From the NCBI RefSeq assembly GCF_048984525.1, contig NZ_JBMGJC010000008.1:158748-222747 (forward strand): a DNA stretch of 64,000 nt. Direction: 5' to 3'. Made by a program: the position numbers and the translations under genes. This document shows, piece after piece, positions 25,622-33,894 of this stretch (positions are counted from its first letter, which is position 1; the number at the start of each line of letters is the position of its first letter). This stretch comes from Syntrophopropionicum propionicicum_A (GTDB taxonomy: Bacteria; Bacillota; Desulfotomaculia; Desulfotomaculales; Pelotomaculaceae). The notes beneath the pieces were generated by a model that was not told the DNA's origin, searched no databases, and saw nothing but the letters and a program-made list of their open reading frames with translations.

Positions 25622-26106
25622 TGTAATTCCCCTGCCTCTTTAATAAAGTCCTCGATCATGCTGCGCTGGATATCTTCTGTCATTGACTTGTTGATAATCT
25701 TACCGGCAACCAGGACAGAAAGACTTGCCACTTGTTCGCGCAGCTCTGCAACCGCTCTTTGTTTCTCACGTTCGATTTCAGCAAGGGCTGATTCCTTCAG
25801 CCTGCCCGCCTCATTCTTAGCGTTTTCAATAATTTCCAAAGCCTGGTCTTCGCCGGCCTTGGTGGCCTTCTGGATAATATCTTGTGTTTGTTCCCTGGCA
25901 CGCCGCATTTCAGCCTCATATCCGGCTTTGAGCTGTTCCGCTTCCTGCCTTTCCTGTTCGGCGGCAGCAATACTGTTGGCTATATGATCGGAACGGTCTC
26001 CCAGCACTTTGCATAAAGGCTTGTAAACAACGAGCTTCAAGAATATTAATAAAATAATGAAGTCAACAATCTGCGCAAGCAGCGTTGCGTTAAACTCTAA
26101 CCCCAC
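25618..26106 (-). CDS. atpF: F1Fo ATP synthase b subunit (peripheral stalk)
   Basis: The b subunit has one N-terminal membrane helix (LLAQIVDFIILLIFLKLVVY) followed by a long charged coiled coil (SIAAAEQERQEAEQLKAGYE, ALAEIEREKQRAVAELREQV). The GTG at 26106 follows GGAGGG by a suitable spacing and gives 162 aa starting MGLEFNATLL. The frame stays open 18 codons further upstream through the ribosome site, so that longer form is rejected. It dimerises as the stator. A strong stem-loop lies upstream between atpE and atpF. Confidence 0.95.
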   Translation of the reverse strand: MGLEFNATLLAQIVDFIILLIFLKLVVYKPLCKVLGDRSDHIANSIAAAEQERQEAEQLKAGYEAEMRRAREQTQDIIQKATKAGEDQALEIIENAKNEAGRLKESALAEIEREKQRAVAELREQVASLSVLVAGKIINKSMTEDIQRSMIEDFIKEAGELQ

Positions 26107-26180
26107 TAATGATTCCCTCCTTCCACCTCTTGTGGACAAAAGGAGGCTTAGCGTCAGCACAAGTTTAGTAAGTAGTTGGA

Positions 26181-26215
26181 TTAAAGGAATTCGGCGAGTA
26201 GCCGAATTCCTTTAA
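26181..26215 (-). other. 15-bp perfect stem-loop between atpE and atpF
   Basis: TTAAAGGAATTCGGC pairs perfectly with GCCGAATTCCTTTAA across the loop GAGTA. No long T-run follows on the minus strand, so full termination is unlikely. In atp operons the c-subunit gene must be made in excess; a stem at the 3' end of the atpBE part could protect that mRNA or reduce read-through to atpF. That function is inference. Confidence 0.65.
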
Positions 26216-26347
26216 AATTTGTATCCTGCTCCCTAGACAATCACTCAATATAGACAAAAATTGCATAAAAAAGTATTATATATTCCCACTACCTAAAAAC
26301 TACACCCTCTACGCTACGCCTTTTTTGCCATAACGCGTAAATAAGTT

Positions 26348-26587
26348 TTAGTGACTGCCAACTTGGCCAAAGAGCATGAAAGCGATAACGACCGCGATGA
26401 TGGGGAGAGCTTCGATCAGACCTACGGAGATGAACATAAGGGTCATAATGTTACCCCTTGCCTCCGGCTGACGAGCTATACCACTGACCGCAGCGCCAGT
26501 GACGAGACCGTCACCGATACCAGCGCCCAGAGCGGCCAGACCCACTGCTAAAGCTGCACCTAGAGCAGCACCTGCTCCTACTTCCAT
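26348..26587 (-). CDS. atpE: F1Fo ATP synthase c subunit (rotor ring)
   Basis: The 79-aa hairpin has two membrane helices: an N-terminal Gly/Ala-rich helix (ALAVGLAALGAGIGDGLVTG), the polar loop RQPEAR, and a C-terminal helix with the ion-binding Glu in VGLIEALPIIAVVI. After that Glu comes AL rather than the Ser/Thr typical of sodium-coordinating rings, which favours protons as the coupling ion. A stem-loop and a gap of about 240 bp separate it from atpF. Confidence 0.96.
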   Translation of the reverse strand: MEVGAGAALGAALAVGLAALGAGIGDGLVTGAAVSGIARQPEARGNIMTLMFISVGLIEALPIIAVVIAFMLFGQVGSH

Positions 26588-26687
26588 TCATTTCCCCTCC
26601 TTTCCAAAATAAAATTTAATTCAATGGCTATAAGACAACTTAAAACGCCTTAAAACGACCACCGCCAAAACAAGTTTAACGCTCTTT

Positions 26688-27425
26688 TTAGTGGTGATCG
26701 GCTACAGCCTGCCCAACATAAGCTATACTGAGCATGGTGAAGATGAAGGCCTGGATAAAGCCGACAAAGATACTGAACGCCAGCCACACTACAGAACCGA
26801 TAAACCCACCGAAAACGTGCGTCCATCCTCCCAACAGGCCAAGCAGAACAGCAATCAAAACTTCTCCGCCGTAAATGTTGCCGTAAAGACGGAAGGTCAG
26901 CGTAATCGGCTTGGCAAAGTCTTCAATGATAACAATTGGCAGGAAAAATACGAATGGCTGGATGTAGTGCTTGAAGTAACTCAAACCCTTGTACCTGATC
27001 CCGAAGATGTAGATGATGAAGAAAGTGCATAGGGCAAGCCCCAGGGTTGTGTTATAGTCGGCCGTTGGTGAACTCAGGGTGGGTACAAGGCCGATCAGGT
27101 TGGAAAACAGAATAAAGATAAAATAAGTAACAACTATACTAAGCAAGGCCGCGCCTTTTTTGGGATCCATGTTATCATTCACCAGGCCCCTGATGAACTC
27201 CCAGAGCAATTCCAAAATGTTTTGTGCCCCTTTTGGCTTGCGCATGTTCATGCTGCGCGTGGCCGCTATTCCAAACAAAGCTACCAGCACCATTGTGATC
27301 CAGGTCATGATCAAGGTTTTCGGGTTAAAAGCCAGGTGGGTGTTGCCCAAGTACATATCCCAGGACCCGTTGGCTCCCCAGCCCCAAACATTCAGTTGCT
27401 GTTCTACCTCATGCAAGCTCAACAT
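26688..27425 (-). CDS. atpB: F1Fo ATP synthase a subunit
   Basis: The 245-aa membrane protein carries the a-subunit helix with the essential stator Arg in TLTFRLYGNIYGGEVL and the C-terminal helix VGFIQAFIFTMLSIAYVGQA. With the c ring it forms the two ion half-channels. It lies directly downstream of atpI, as usual. Confidence 0.97.
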   Translation of the reverse strand: MLSLHEVEQQLNVWGWGANGSWDMYLGNTHLAFNPKTLIMTWITMVLVALFGIAATRSMNMRKPKGAQNILELLWEFIRGLVNDNMDPKKGAALLSIVVTYFIFILFSNLIGLVPTLSSPTADYNTTLGLALCTFFIIYIFGIRYKGLSYFKHYIQPFVFFLPIVIIEDFAKPITLTFRLYGNIYGGEVLIAVLLGLLGGWTHVFGGFIGSVVWLAFSIFVGFIQAFIFTMLSIAYVGQAVADHH

Positions 27426-27462
27426 ATTTCTTTTCTCACCCCTTTCTACTTTAAATTTTTAT

Positions 27463-27873
27463 TTATTTGATAGAGTTGGCCTCTTCGGGCTTCCGGTTTG
27501 GAGTATTGGCAGCCATCGCGATTGCGCCCAGCGAAAAAATCAGGGGCACAACAAAAAAGCCCGCCCCAGCAGCATAAAGGTTGATCCATTGGGTCCGGGC
27601 GACATAAAAAAGCACAGCAAACATAATGGAAAGACGCAGGGCAAACCCGGCCTTCATGTTCGCGTTAGCTTTGGGCACCACCATGTATACTATGGCACGC
27701 ATCCTCCTGCCAAGAAAATAAGCATTCCACATACCCACAGCTGTGCCTACCAAAAAACCCCATACCACGGGGTCATTGGGATGCCACAACAAAGCAAGGC
27801 ATAGAAATGCCAAAATAATGGCAGCTATTTTTAATGTCTTAACCAACTGACCATCAAAATCCCAGTCGCGCAC
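27463..27873 (-). CDS. atpI: ATP synthase subunit I (AtpI-like)
   Basis: The 136-aa membrane protein has about four hydrophobic spans (IAAIILAFLCLALLW; VVWGFLVGTAVGMWNAYFLG; FALRLSIMFAVLFYVA; AGAGFFVVPLIFSLGAIAMA). The GxxxGxxNxxxL-type second helix is typical of ATP synthase subunit I. It helps c-ring assembly in some bacteria. A GTG start follows GGGAGTAAGGG. It lies between atpZ and atpB. Confidence 0.8.
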   Translation of the reverse strand: MRDWDFDGQLVKTLKIAAIILAFLCLALLWHPNDPVVWGFLVGTAVGMWNAYFLGRRMRAIVYMVVPKANANMKAGFALRLSIMFAVLFYVARTQWINLYAAGAGFFVVPLIFSLGAIAMAANTPNRKPEEANSIK

Positions 27874-27879
27874 TTGCCC

Positions 27880-28134
27880 TTACTCCCTCTCAAAAAACCC
27901 CATAAGTGTTTTATAGACACCCACGACTCCCACGGCAAGTCCAACAAGCACACCTGCCAGCAGCAGCCACGGCCCGGACGCAAATTTAGCATCCAGGTAT
28001 TTGCCCCCGTAATAGCCCAGCAATACTGTAATGGACAGCTCCGCGCCAATGGTGGTGGTCACCGCAAGCGCCTGCAGCGCACTATTCGGAGGCTTTCTCT
28101 TTTTTTCTTTATCTATCTTTTTTTCTTCGGGCAT
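27880..28134 (-). CDS. atpZ: AtpZ/AtpQ-like small membrane protein at the head of the atp operon
   Basis: The 84-aa protein has a basic, Lys-rich N-terminus and two membrane helices (VTTTIGAELSITVLLGYYGG and GPWLLLAGVLVGLAVGVVGV), then a short YKTLMGFFERE tail. This is the F0F1-ATPase_gene1/AtpZ pattern found next to atpI in firmicutes, with proposed roles in ring assembly or divalent cation transport. It is the first gene of the operon. Its ribosome site is weak (TAGG). Confidence 0.75.
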   Translation of the reverse strand: MPEEKKIDKEKKRKPPNSALQALAVTTTIGAELSITVLLGYYGGKYLDAKFASGPWLLLAGVLVGLAVGVVGVYKTLMGFFERE

Positions 28135-28276
28135 CCTAGCACAAACCTGCGCAAGACTTATTAATACTATGTAATGCTCCTTATAAATGCAGATTCTTTA
28201 GATAGATTCTACAAAAATATTATTATTCCTCCACCGGTCGGATAATTTTTATCTTTATTATAAAAATTTTTACCGC

Positions 28277-29437
28277 CTATCTTTTGCTCTCCGGATGAAA
28301 CTGTTCAGGTTTTTTATTTGCACGCCCTGACCAGTACATTATCGCCTGGACGATCCTTTGAGACGCGAAGCCGTCACCATACGGGTTAACGGCGTTGGCC
28401 ATCTCCTTATAGAATATATCGCTGTCCAAAAGCCTCCTGGTCTCGCCTGACACCTTTTCCCTGCCGGTGCCGACCAGGGAGACCGTGCCGGCCTCCACCG
28501 CCTCAGGCCGCTCGGTGGTATTGCGCAGCACGAGAACCGGCTTGCCCAGGGAAGGCGCCTCTTCCTGTATTCCGCCGGAATCGCTGAGCACCAGGTAGGC
28601 GCGGTTAATCAGGTTTACAAATGGCTGGTAATCCATGGGCTCAATCAGGTGCACCCTGTCCAGACCGCCGAGTTCCCCGTCAACCACGCTCCGTACAGCC
28701 GGGTTTTTATGGACGGGGAAAACCACTTCCACGTCGGGGTAGTCTTCCACCACTCCGCGCAGGGCCCTGTAAATTTCCCGCATCGGCTCACCCAGGTTTT
28801 CCCTGCGGTGAGTTGTAACCAGAAGCACCCTGCGGCTGTCGTAATTAATCGCGTCCAGCACATCGTCACCAAAGCGGTATTCCGGACGCACGGTTGCCAG
28901 CAGGGCATCGATGACAGTATTTCCAGTAACATATATTTTTTCGGGCGGGACACCTTCTTCAAGCAGGTTTTTCCTCGCGGTCGCCGTGGGGGCGAAGTTG
29001 ATATCAGCCAGCACCCCGGTCAGGTGCCTGTTGATCTCCTCCGGAAAGGGCGAAAATTTGTCGTGGGTCCTGAGGCCTGCCTCTACATGACCTACCGGGA
29101 TCTGCAGGTAGTAAGACGCCAGGGCGGCCACAAAAGTAGTGGTGGTATCGCCGTGCACCAGCACCAGATCCGGCTTTTCTTCCGACAATACCTGCTGCAG
29201 GCCGGACAGCGCACGCGCGGTAATGTCAAAAAGGTTTTGCCCCTGCTTCATGATGTTCAGGTCATAGGCGGGTTTTATTTCAAATAAAGAGAGCACCTGG
29301 TCCAGCATTTCCCTGTGCTGGGCGGTGACCGCCACTTTACAGTTGATTATTTGCGGGTATTTCTCAAGCTCTTTAACCAGAGGCGCCATTTTAATCGCTT
29401 CCGGCCTGGTCCCAAACACTGCTACTATTTTTAACAA
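28277..29437 (-). CDS. wecB: UDP-N-acetylglucosamine 2-epimerase (non-hydrolysing)
   Basis: The 386-aa enzyme has the WecB/MnaA hallmarks: the start KIVAVFGTRPEAIKMAPLVK, then LVLVHGDTTTTFVAALASYY with VGHVEAGLRTHD, FPEEINRHLTGVLADI, the ligand region TTHRRENLGEP, and SDSGGIQEEAPSLGKPVLVL. It converts UDP-GlcNAc to UDP-ManNAc for cell-wall polymers. The TTG at 29437 follows GAGGGG by nine bases and matches the family start; the frame is open 20 codons further upstream. It lies just upstream of the atp operon, as in other firmicutes. Confidence 0.95.
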   Translation of the reverse strand: MLKIVAVFGTRPEAIKMAPLVKELEKYPQIINCKVAVTAQHREMLDQVLSLFEIKPAYDLNIMKQGQNLFDITARALSGLQQVLSEEKPDLVLVHGDTTTTFVAALASYYLQIPVGHVEAGLRTHDKFSPFPEEINRHLTGVLADINFAPTATARKNLLEEGVPPEKIYVTGNTVIDALLATVRPEYRFGDDVLDAINYDSRRVLLVTTHRRENLGEPMREIYRALRGVVEDYPDVEVVFPVHKNPAVRSVVDGELGGLDRVHLIEPMDYQPFVNLINRAYLVLSDSGGIQEEAPSLGKPVLVLRNTTERPEAVEAGTVSLVGTGREKVSGETRRLLDSDIFYKEMANAVNPYGDGFASQRIVQAIMYWSGRANKKPEQFHPESKR

Positions 29438-29556
29438 AAGGACATCCCCTCGTCCGGCAATTCTATTTATATTATCAGTGAAGCTAGATATTGCCAACTT
29501 TTTTGTCCATTTTAAATTTCCAAATTTTCAGAAAGCCACTGCGTAATTAAAAACAG

Positions 29557-29722
29557 ATAAAACGTTTTCACAGGATTTACAAGATTTTTGGGATTTACAG
29601 GATTAAATAAAAACTTTATAACAAATTTACTTTAACTTAATTCTTTAATCTTGTTAATCCAATTAATCCTGTTAATCTTGCGAAATTCTTTTTATCCTGT
29701 TAATCCTGTCAGATTGTTTTAC
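29557..29722. repeat. Nonamer-repeat island 3, overlapping the dCMP deaminase stop codon
   Basis: The left array starts ATAAAACGTTTTCACAGGATT. The right array ends CCTGTCAGATTGTTTTAC. Read on the minus strand, the terminal GTAAAAC contains the TAA that ends the deaminase gene (29721-29719). Confidence 0.8.
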
Positions 29723-30288
29723 TTCGGCACGTAATGTACCAGCTCTATGCCGGCTTCTTCAAAAAGCTCCAGGGCCATCGGGTCGGGGTATTCACCCTGG
29801 AACACGATCTTTTTAATACCCGCGTTGATTAAAATTTTGGCGCAGAGGACACAGGGCTGATGGGTGACATAATATATCGAGTCCTTGATCGCCGTGCCGT
29901 GCACCGCGGCCTGGATAATCGCGTTTTGCTCCGCGTGAAGGCCCCGGCAGAGCTCGTGCCGCTGGCCGGAAGGCACTCCCTTTTGCTCCCGCAGGCACCC
30001 TATCTCCAAGCAGTGCCTTAAACCTGCCGGCGCCCCGTTGTAACCGCTGGACAGGATCCTCTTGTCCCGGACAATTACAGAGCCGACCTGTCTCCTGATA
30101 CAGGTCGAGCGCGACGCCACGACATTCGCTATACTCATAAAATACTGGTCCCACCCCGGCCGTTGGGTCGTGAGACGTGAGTCGTGGGACGTGAGATTTT
30201 GGGGCATTCCATCACCGTCAACTAAGAGATTGTCCACTTTCAAACCACATTTATCTTGATTGCTGGTCTTTTTTTTATCTATCATCAT
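29719..30288 (-). CDS. dCMP deaminase (ComEB-like) with repeat-derived N-terminal extension
   Basis: The 189-aa protein has the zinc deaminase motifs HAEQNAI and PCVLCAK, with SVIVRDKRILSSGYNGAPAG before them, as in ComEB/dCMP deaminases. It supplies dUMP for thymidylate synthesis. The family usually begins near RPGWDQYFMSIA; here about 43 residues precede that point. Part of them (NLTSHDSRLTTQ) is encoded by a heptamer array (about 30166-30196). The only in-frame starts (30288, 30285 or the ATG at 30207) lie upstream of the array, so the repeat is translated. The first ATG pair follows AAGGTG. Its stop TAA lies in the end of nonamer island 3. Confidence 0.9.
   Translation of the reverse strand: MMIDKKKTSNQDKCGLKVDNLLVDGDGMPQNLTSHDSRLTTQRPGWDQYFMSIANVVASRSTCIRRQVGSVIVRDKRILSSGYNGAPAGLRHCLEIGCLREQKGVPSGQRHELCRGLHAEQNAIIQAAVHGTAIKDSIYYVTHQPCVLCAKILINAGIKKIVFQGEYPDPMALELFEEAGIELVHYVPK
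30166..30196. repeat. Heptamer-repeat array inside the dCMP deaminase coding sequence
   Basis: In-phase units near GTCGTGA, GACGTGA, GTCGTGG and GACGTGA occupy this stretch. On the minus strand they are read as SHDSRLTT. This is the only array in the window that lies fully inside a recognised gene. Confidence 0.8.
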
Positions 30289-30362
30289 TTCACCTTATAC
30301 AATTAGATTCTTGTTATTAAATATAAAAGTTCTCGTATTAAAAAGGCTTAAAAGGAATGCCT

Positions 30363-30398
30363 GAATCTCACGTCTCACGTCCCACATCTCACGTCTCA
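30363..30398. repeat. Heptamer-repeat array starting at the glyA stop codon
   Basis: Five in-phase units (TCTCACG, TCTCACG, TCCCACA, TCTCACG, TCTCAAT) are present. On the minus strand the glyA stop TGA is the first three bases of the terminal TGAGACG unit. Confidence 0.85.
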
Positions 30399-31643
30399 AT
30401 ACAGCGGGTATTTATCACAAATGGCGGCTACTTTTGCCCGTGCTTTTTCCAGTTTGGCCGCGTCGTCGCGGTTGGCGATGGCATAGTCCATTATTTCCGC
30501 AATTTGGACCATATCTTCCTCAACCAGCCCGCGGGTGGTAACCGCGGGGGTGCCGATACGGATGCCGCTGGCGATATTGGGCGGTTGGGGATCATATGGT
30601 ATCGCGTTCTTATTTATAGTGACGCCAACCACATCAAAAAGTTCCTGGGCTTCTTTGCCCGTTATATTCTTGCTTCTTAAATCAACCAGGATCAAATGGT
30701 TGTCGGTACCGCCGGATACAAGGTCAAAGCCGCGCTCCAGCAGGGCTGAAGCCAGCGCCCTGGCATTGTTCACGATGTTTTGCGCGTACTCCTTGAAGCC
30801 GGGCTCCAGTGCCTCCTTCAGGGCAACCGCTTTCGCCGCTATAACGTGCATCAGAGGCCCCCCCTGGATGCCGGGGAAAACAGCCCTGTTGATTTTTACA
30901 CCGTACTTTTCGCCATACCTGCTTAATACCAGGCCCCCCCGCGGTCCCCGCAGAGTCTTGTGGGTGGTTGTGGTTACCACATCTGCGTGCGGTACCGGGC
31001 TCATATGCAGTCCAGCCGCGACCAACCCGGCTATGTGGGCCATGTCGACCATTAGATACGCGCCCACTTCTTCGGCCACTTCCTTCATCTTGTAAAAATC
31101 TATTTCACGCGGGTAGGCGCTGGCCCCACCTATAATCAGTTTTGGCTTGCTTTCCATAGCCGCTGCAAAAAGCTGTTCATAATTAATCCGGCCGGTTTCC
31201 TTGTCCACGCCGTAAAAAGCGATATTAAAATATTTTCCTGATATATTGATCGGGCTGCCGTGGGTGAGGTGTCCCCCGTGGGCAAGGTCCATACCCAGGA
31301 TCGTATCACCAGGCTGAAGCAGGGCAAAATAGACAGACGTATTGGCCTGGGCGCCCGAATGAGGCTGGACGTTGGCGTAATCGGCGCCGAACAATTCTTT
31401 AGCTCTCGCAATGGCCAGGTTTTCCGCAATATCGACAAACTCGCAGCCCCCGTAATAGCGGCGGCCCGGATAACCTTCGGCATACTTGTTGGTAAGAACC
31501 GAGCCCTGCGCCTCCAGCACCGCCCGACTGGCCACGTTCTCAGAGGCAATTAATTCCAGGGTCTGCTGCTGACGCCGTGTTTCAAGCTCTATGGCACTGA
31601 AAACCTCCGGGTCAACTTCAGAAAGAGACCTCATTAAACTCAT
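30396..31643 (-). CDS. glyA: Serine hydroxymethyltransferase
   Basis: The 415-aa PLP enzyme shows LIASENVASRAVLEAQGSVL, TNKYAEGYPGRRYYGGCEFV, HSGAQANTSVYFAL, the Lys-containing TTTTHKTLRGPRGGLVLSR and FPGIQGGPLMHVIAAKAVA. It interconverts serine and glycine and feeds one-carbon units to folate. GGGGAGG precedes the ATG. The C-terminus ends CDKYPLY, and the stop codon is shared with a heptamer array. It lies between rpiB and the dCMP deaminase gene. Confidence 0.98.
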   Translation of the reverse strand: MSLMRSLSEVDPEVFSAIELETRRQQQTLELIASENVASRAVLEAQGSVLTNKYAEGYPGRRYYGGCEFVDIAENLAIARAKELFGADYANVQPHSGAQANTSVYFALLQPGDTILGMDLAHGGHLTHGSPINISGKYFNIAFYGVDKETGRINYEQLFAAAMESKPKLIIGGASAYPREIDFYKMKEVAEEVGAYLMVDMAHIAGLVAAGLHMSPVPHADVVTTTTHKTLRGPRGGLVLSRYGEKYGVKINRAVFPGIQGGPLMHVIAAKAVALKEALEPGFKEYAQNIVNNARALASALLERGFDLVSGGTDNHLILVDLRSKNITGKEAQELFDVVGVTINKNAIPYDPQPPNIASGIRIGTPAVTTRGLVEEDMVQIAEIMDYAIANRDDAAKLEKARAKVAAICDKYPLY

Positions 31644-31675
31644 AAAAAAATCCTCCCCGCGACCGGCAGTTCCAT

Positions 31676-32134
31676 CTACCGGCTACAACTATTATATTTT
31701 TGCTCTATAAGACTGATTTTATCTACCCGGGGGGCATGGCGGCCTCCCTGAAACTCCGCTTCAAGCCATACTCTGACAATTTCCCTGGCCAGGCCGAACC
31801 CTATTACGCGCTCGCCCAGGGTAAGGACATTGGCGTTATTATGTTCCCTGGCCGCCCTGGCAGAAAACGTGTCGTGGCACTGGGACGCCCTGATGCCGGG
31901 CACCTTGTTCGCGGTTATAGCCACGCCGATACCCGTGCCGCAACAGATCACGCCCCGGTCAAAATCACCGTTTCGCACCGCTTCCGCCACTTTCAGGGCG
32001 ATATCCGGGTAGTCAACCGGGTCCTCGGAAAATGTGCCAAAATCATTATATTCTATGCCATTTTCCCTAAAAAAGCAGGCTACCTGCTCCTTCAGCCTGA
32101 AACCGCCGTGATCGCCCGCTAAAGCAACCTTCAT
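31676..32134 (-). CDS. rpiB: Ribose-5-phosphate isomerase B
   Basis: The 152-aa protein matches the RpiB/LacAB family: KVALAGDHGGFRLKEQVA, the active-site VICCGTGIGVAITANKVPGI with RASQCHDTFSARAAREHNNA, and NVLTLGERVIGFGLARE. It interconverts ribulose-5- and ribose-5-phosphate. It stands directly upstream of glyA, the common firmicute order. No nearby palindrome suggesting specific control was seen. Confidence 0.96.
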   Translation of the reverse strand: MKVALAGDHGGFRLKEQVACFFRENGIEYNDFGTFSEDPVDYPDIALKVAEAVRNGDFDRGVICCGTGIGVAITANKVPGIRASQCHDTFSARAAREHNNANVLTLGERVIGFGLAREIVRVWLEAEFQGGRHAPRVDKISLIEQKYNSCSR

Positions 32135-32299
32135 TTCTGGTAAAAACCCTCTTTCTCAGTGTCTGGTATATTGTAATACAGATATACTACCAAGGTTCTA
32201 CAACAAATACAAATTTCCCTTTAAAAACCCGTAGATTGATCATTTTTTGCCTATGTATTGCTTAGTTTCATTTTGCTATAGATGGACTGTTTCAATACT

Positions 32300-32330
32300 C
32301 ATATAATGTCCCCGATTGGAATGGCGGAAT
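32300..32330. repeat. REP-like remnant between rpiB and the phosphatase gene
   Basis: ATAATGTCCCCGATTGGAAT resembles the TATGTCCCCGATCGTAT core seen at 52.7-52.8 kb. The rest of the 250-bp gap (32135-32350) shows nothing recognisable apart from a weak minus-strand promoter candidate (TTGGTA, 17 bp, TATACC) near 32170-32200. Confidence 0.4.
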
Positions 32331-32353
32331 TAATCACCCGAGGAATACCCTAA

Positions 32354-32387
32354 CACTCACGTCCCACGTCTCAAGTCTCACGACTCA
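32354..32387. repeat. Heptamer-repeat array starting at the phosphatase stop codon
   Basis: Units ACTCACG, TCCCACG, TCTCAAG, TCTCACG and ACTCA lie in phase. On the minus strand the TGA stop of the YwlE-type gene is the first part of the TGAGTCG unit. Confidence 0.85.
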
Positions 32388-32834
32388 TTTAAGCTTGTCC
32401 AGTGCGCGGGAAACCATCTCTCCAAGTACGCGGGCACACTCGCGGTATGTTTCCAGCGACCCCCCTATCGGATCCGGCACATCGCTTCCGTACGCGACAA
32501 AATCAGCGAGTGTGCAGACCTTTTCCGCATGCCCCGGAAACATATTATTCACCTGTTCGCGGTGTCCCCTGGTCATAGTCAGTATCAGGTCCGCCCCACG
32601 CACTTTGTCCGCCGTCAGCATCGAGGCCCGGTGGTCGCTCATGTCGATACCCTTCCACCCCATGGCCTCCACCGCAAAGGGAGAGGCGGGTTCACCCGGC
32701 GAAACCGCCAGGCCGGCTGAATCTACCTTAATATCTCCGCCGTTGCCAAACCTGTCCTCCAGGAACCTGCCCGCCAGGGCTTCGGCCATGCAGCTGCGGC
32801 AGGTATTCCCGGTGCAGACAAAAAGTATCTTCAT
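32385..32834 (-). CDS. Low-molecular-weight protein phosphatase, YwlE (arginine phosphatase) type
   Basis: The 149-aa protein has the active-site loop CTGNTCRS near its N-terminus and the catalytic Asp in SDVPDPIGGS. The Thr in CTGNTCR is the residue that favours phospho-arginine over phosphotyrosine in YwlE, so it probably removes McsB-type arginine phosphorylation. It lies between mntP and rpiB, as in Bacillus. A heptamer array (about 32354-32387) begins at its TGA stop. Confidence 0.88.
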   Translation of the reverse strand: MKILFVCTGNTCRSCMAEALAGRFLEDRFGNGGDIKVDSAGLAVSPGEPASPFAVEAMGWKGIDMSDHRASMLTADKVRGADLILTMTRGHREQVNNMFPGHAEKVCTLADFVAYGSDVPDPIGGSLETYRECARVLGEMVSRALDKLK

Positions 32835-32849
32835 TCCTAAAACCCCCTC

Positions 32850-33128
32850 AACATCACAAGATTAACAGGATTATTAAGATTTACAGGATTTTTTTATAAA
32901 AACCTTCATTTTTAAAAATTATTCTCAGACGTACATATTTGCAAATTAGACAAAACAAGATATTAATTAAATATAAGACCTCAAAAATCTATTGTATAAA
33001 GAACAATAAATTAAACCGGGTGCTGATAAAGGTATTCTTGGTGTTGGATCGAACTTATAAATCTAATTCTATTTAGAATCCTGTTAATCTTGTTTTAATC
33101 CTGTTAATCCTGTGAAATTAGTATTTTA
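32850..33128. repeat. Nonamer-repeat island 4, touching the mntP stop codon
   Basis: The left array begins ATCACAAGATTAACAGGATT at about 32850. The right, inverted array (AATCCTGTTAATCTTG, AATCCTGTTAATCCTGTG) spans about 33073-33118. The minus-strand end reads TAAAATACTAATTTCACAGG, whose TAA is the mntP stop. The 170-bp AT-rich centre shows no gene. Confidence 0.75.
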
Positions 33129-33668
33129 AAAAAAGAGTTTTACTCCTATGCCGACAAGTATCACTCCGCCTAAAAACTGGGCCCTTTCACCCACCAGCCT
33201 GCTCATATAACGTCCGAATAGCAGCCCGGCGGCAGTCATGACCCCCGCGACGAGACCGATTGTGGCGGCAGTCCGCAGGAGATCGACCTGCTGCGCGCCA
33301 AGGGTAAAGCCCACGCTCAGCGCGTCCATGCTTACACTTGCCCCCAGAAGTACCAGGCCCAGGGCGTTGAATTTAAATACTTTTATCTCTGTTTCCCGGC
33401 CGTTTCGCACGGTTTCCCAGATCATTTTAAAACCAAGGTAGACCAGCAGCGCAGACCCGATCACAGAAGCTGCCCGGCCGAGCAGATTGCCCGCCAGTTC
33501 TCCGGTATACCACCCTGCCAGAGGCATAAAGATATGAAACACCAGCACGGTGATGCTGATTAACAGCATTTGCCTGCGGTTAACCCCGGCTATCCCGATT
33601 CCCAGACACAGAGAAAAAGCGTCCGTACCAAGCGCCACCGCTAAAATTATCAATGTTAAAAAACTCAT
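33126..33668 (-). CDS. mntP: Putative manganese efflux pump MntP
   Basis: The 180-aa membrane protein starts MSFLTLIILAVALGTDAFSL and contains the paired Asp motifs ALGTDAFSLCLGIG and GASVSMDALSVGFTLG, as in MntP/YwlD. GGGAGGCAGCC precedes the ATG at 33668. The frame is open for 63 codons further upstream, but that part overlaps repeats and has no family match. It exports Mn2+. Its neighbours tsaC and the YwlE-type gene match the Bacillus ywlCDE order. Confidence 0.93.
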   Translation of the reverse strand: MSFLTLIILAVALGTDAFSLCLGIGIAGVNRRQMLLISITVLVFHIFMPLAGWYTGELAGNLLGRAASVIGSALLVYLGFKMIWETVRNGRETEIKVFKFNALGLVLLGASVSMDALSVGFTLGAQQVDLLRTAATIGLVAGVMTAAGLLFGRYMSRLVGERAQFLGGVILVGIGVKLFF

Positions 33669-33749
33669 GGCTGCCTCCCGAAAAGGAATCCAGAAAAAAT
33701 ACTCGGGTTGTAATAAAAGTCTCCATGGTGTTGAATCCAGCCAGGCATT

Positions 33750-33870
33750 TGGGTCGTTGGACATAGGTCGTGAGTCGTCAGTATCCGGGAATTCATGAGG
33801 GCCGGATTTATCCGACCATTGTTCGGCTGAAGCCGAACCTACAATCTCATTACTCACGTCTCATAGTATA
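33750..33870. repeat. Mixed repeat block: heptamer arrays flanking a double-dyad element
   Basis: Heptamer-like units (GTCGTTGGACATAGGTCGTGAG near 33750-33780, CTCACGTCTCATAG near 33853-33866) flank a double-dyad element at 33797-33846 (CCGGATTTATCCG and GTTCGGCTGAAGCCGAAC). Confidence 0.7.
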
Positions 33871-33894
33871 TCTATTATCTAATAACCGGGTAAA

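Noticed and set aside
26348..26587. Sodium-type c ring
   Set aside because: Sodium-coupled c subunits have Ser/Thr after the ion-binding Glu and a matching Gln; here EALPII follows, so proton coupling is favoured.
28135..28276. Strong promoter ahead of the atp operon
   Set aside because: The gap is AT-rich with several TATA-like words, but no TTGACA-like partner at 16-18 bp was convincing.
33669..33857. Longer N-terminus for mntP
   Set aside because: The extra 63 codons run through repeat sequence and lack similarity to the family; GGGAGGCAGCC before ATG 33668 fixes the start.
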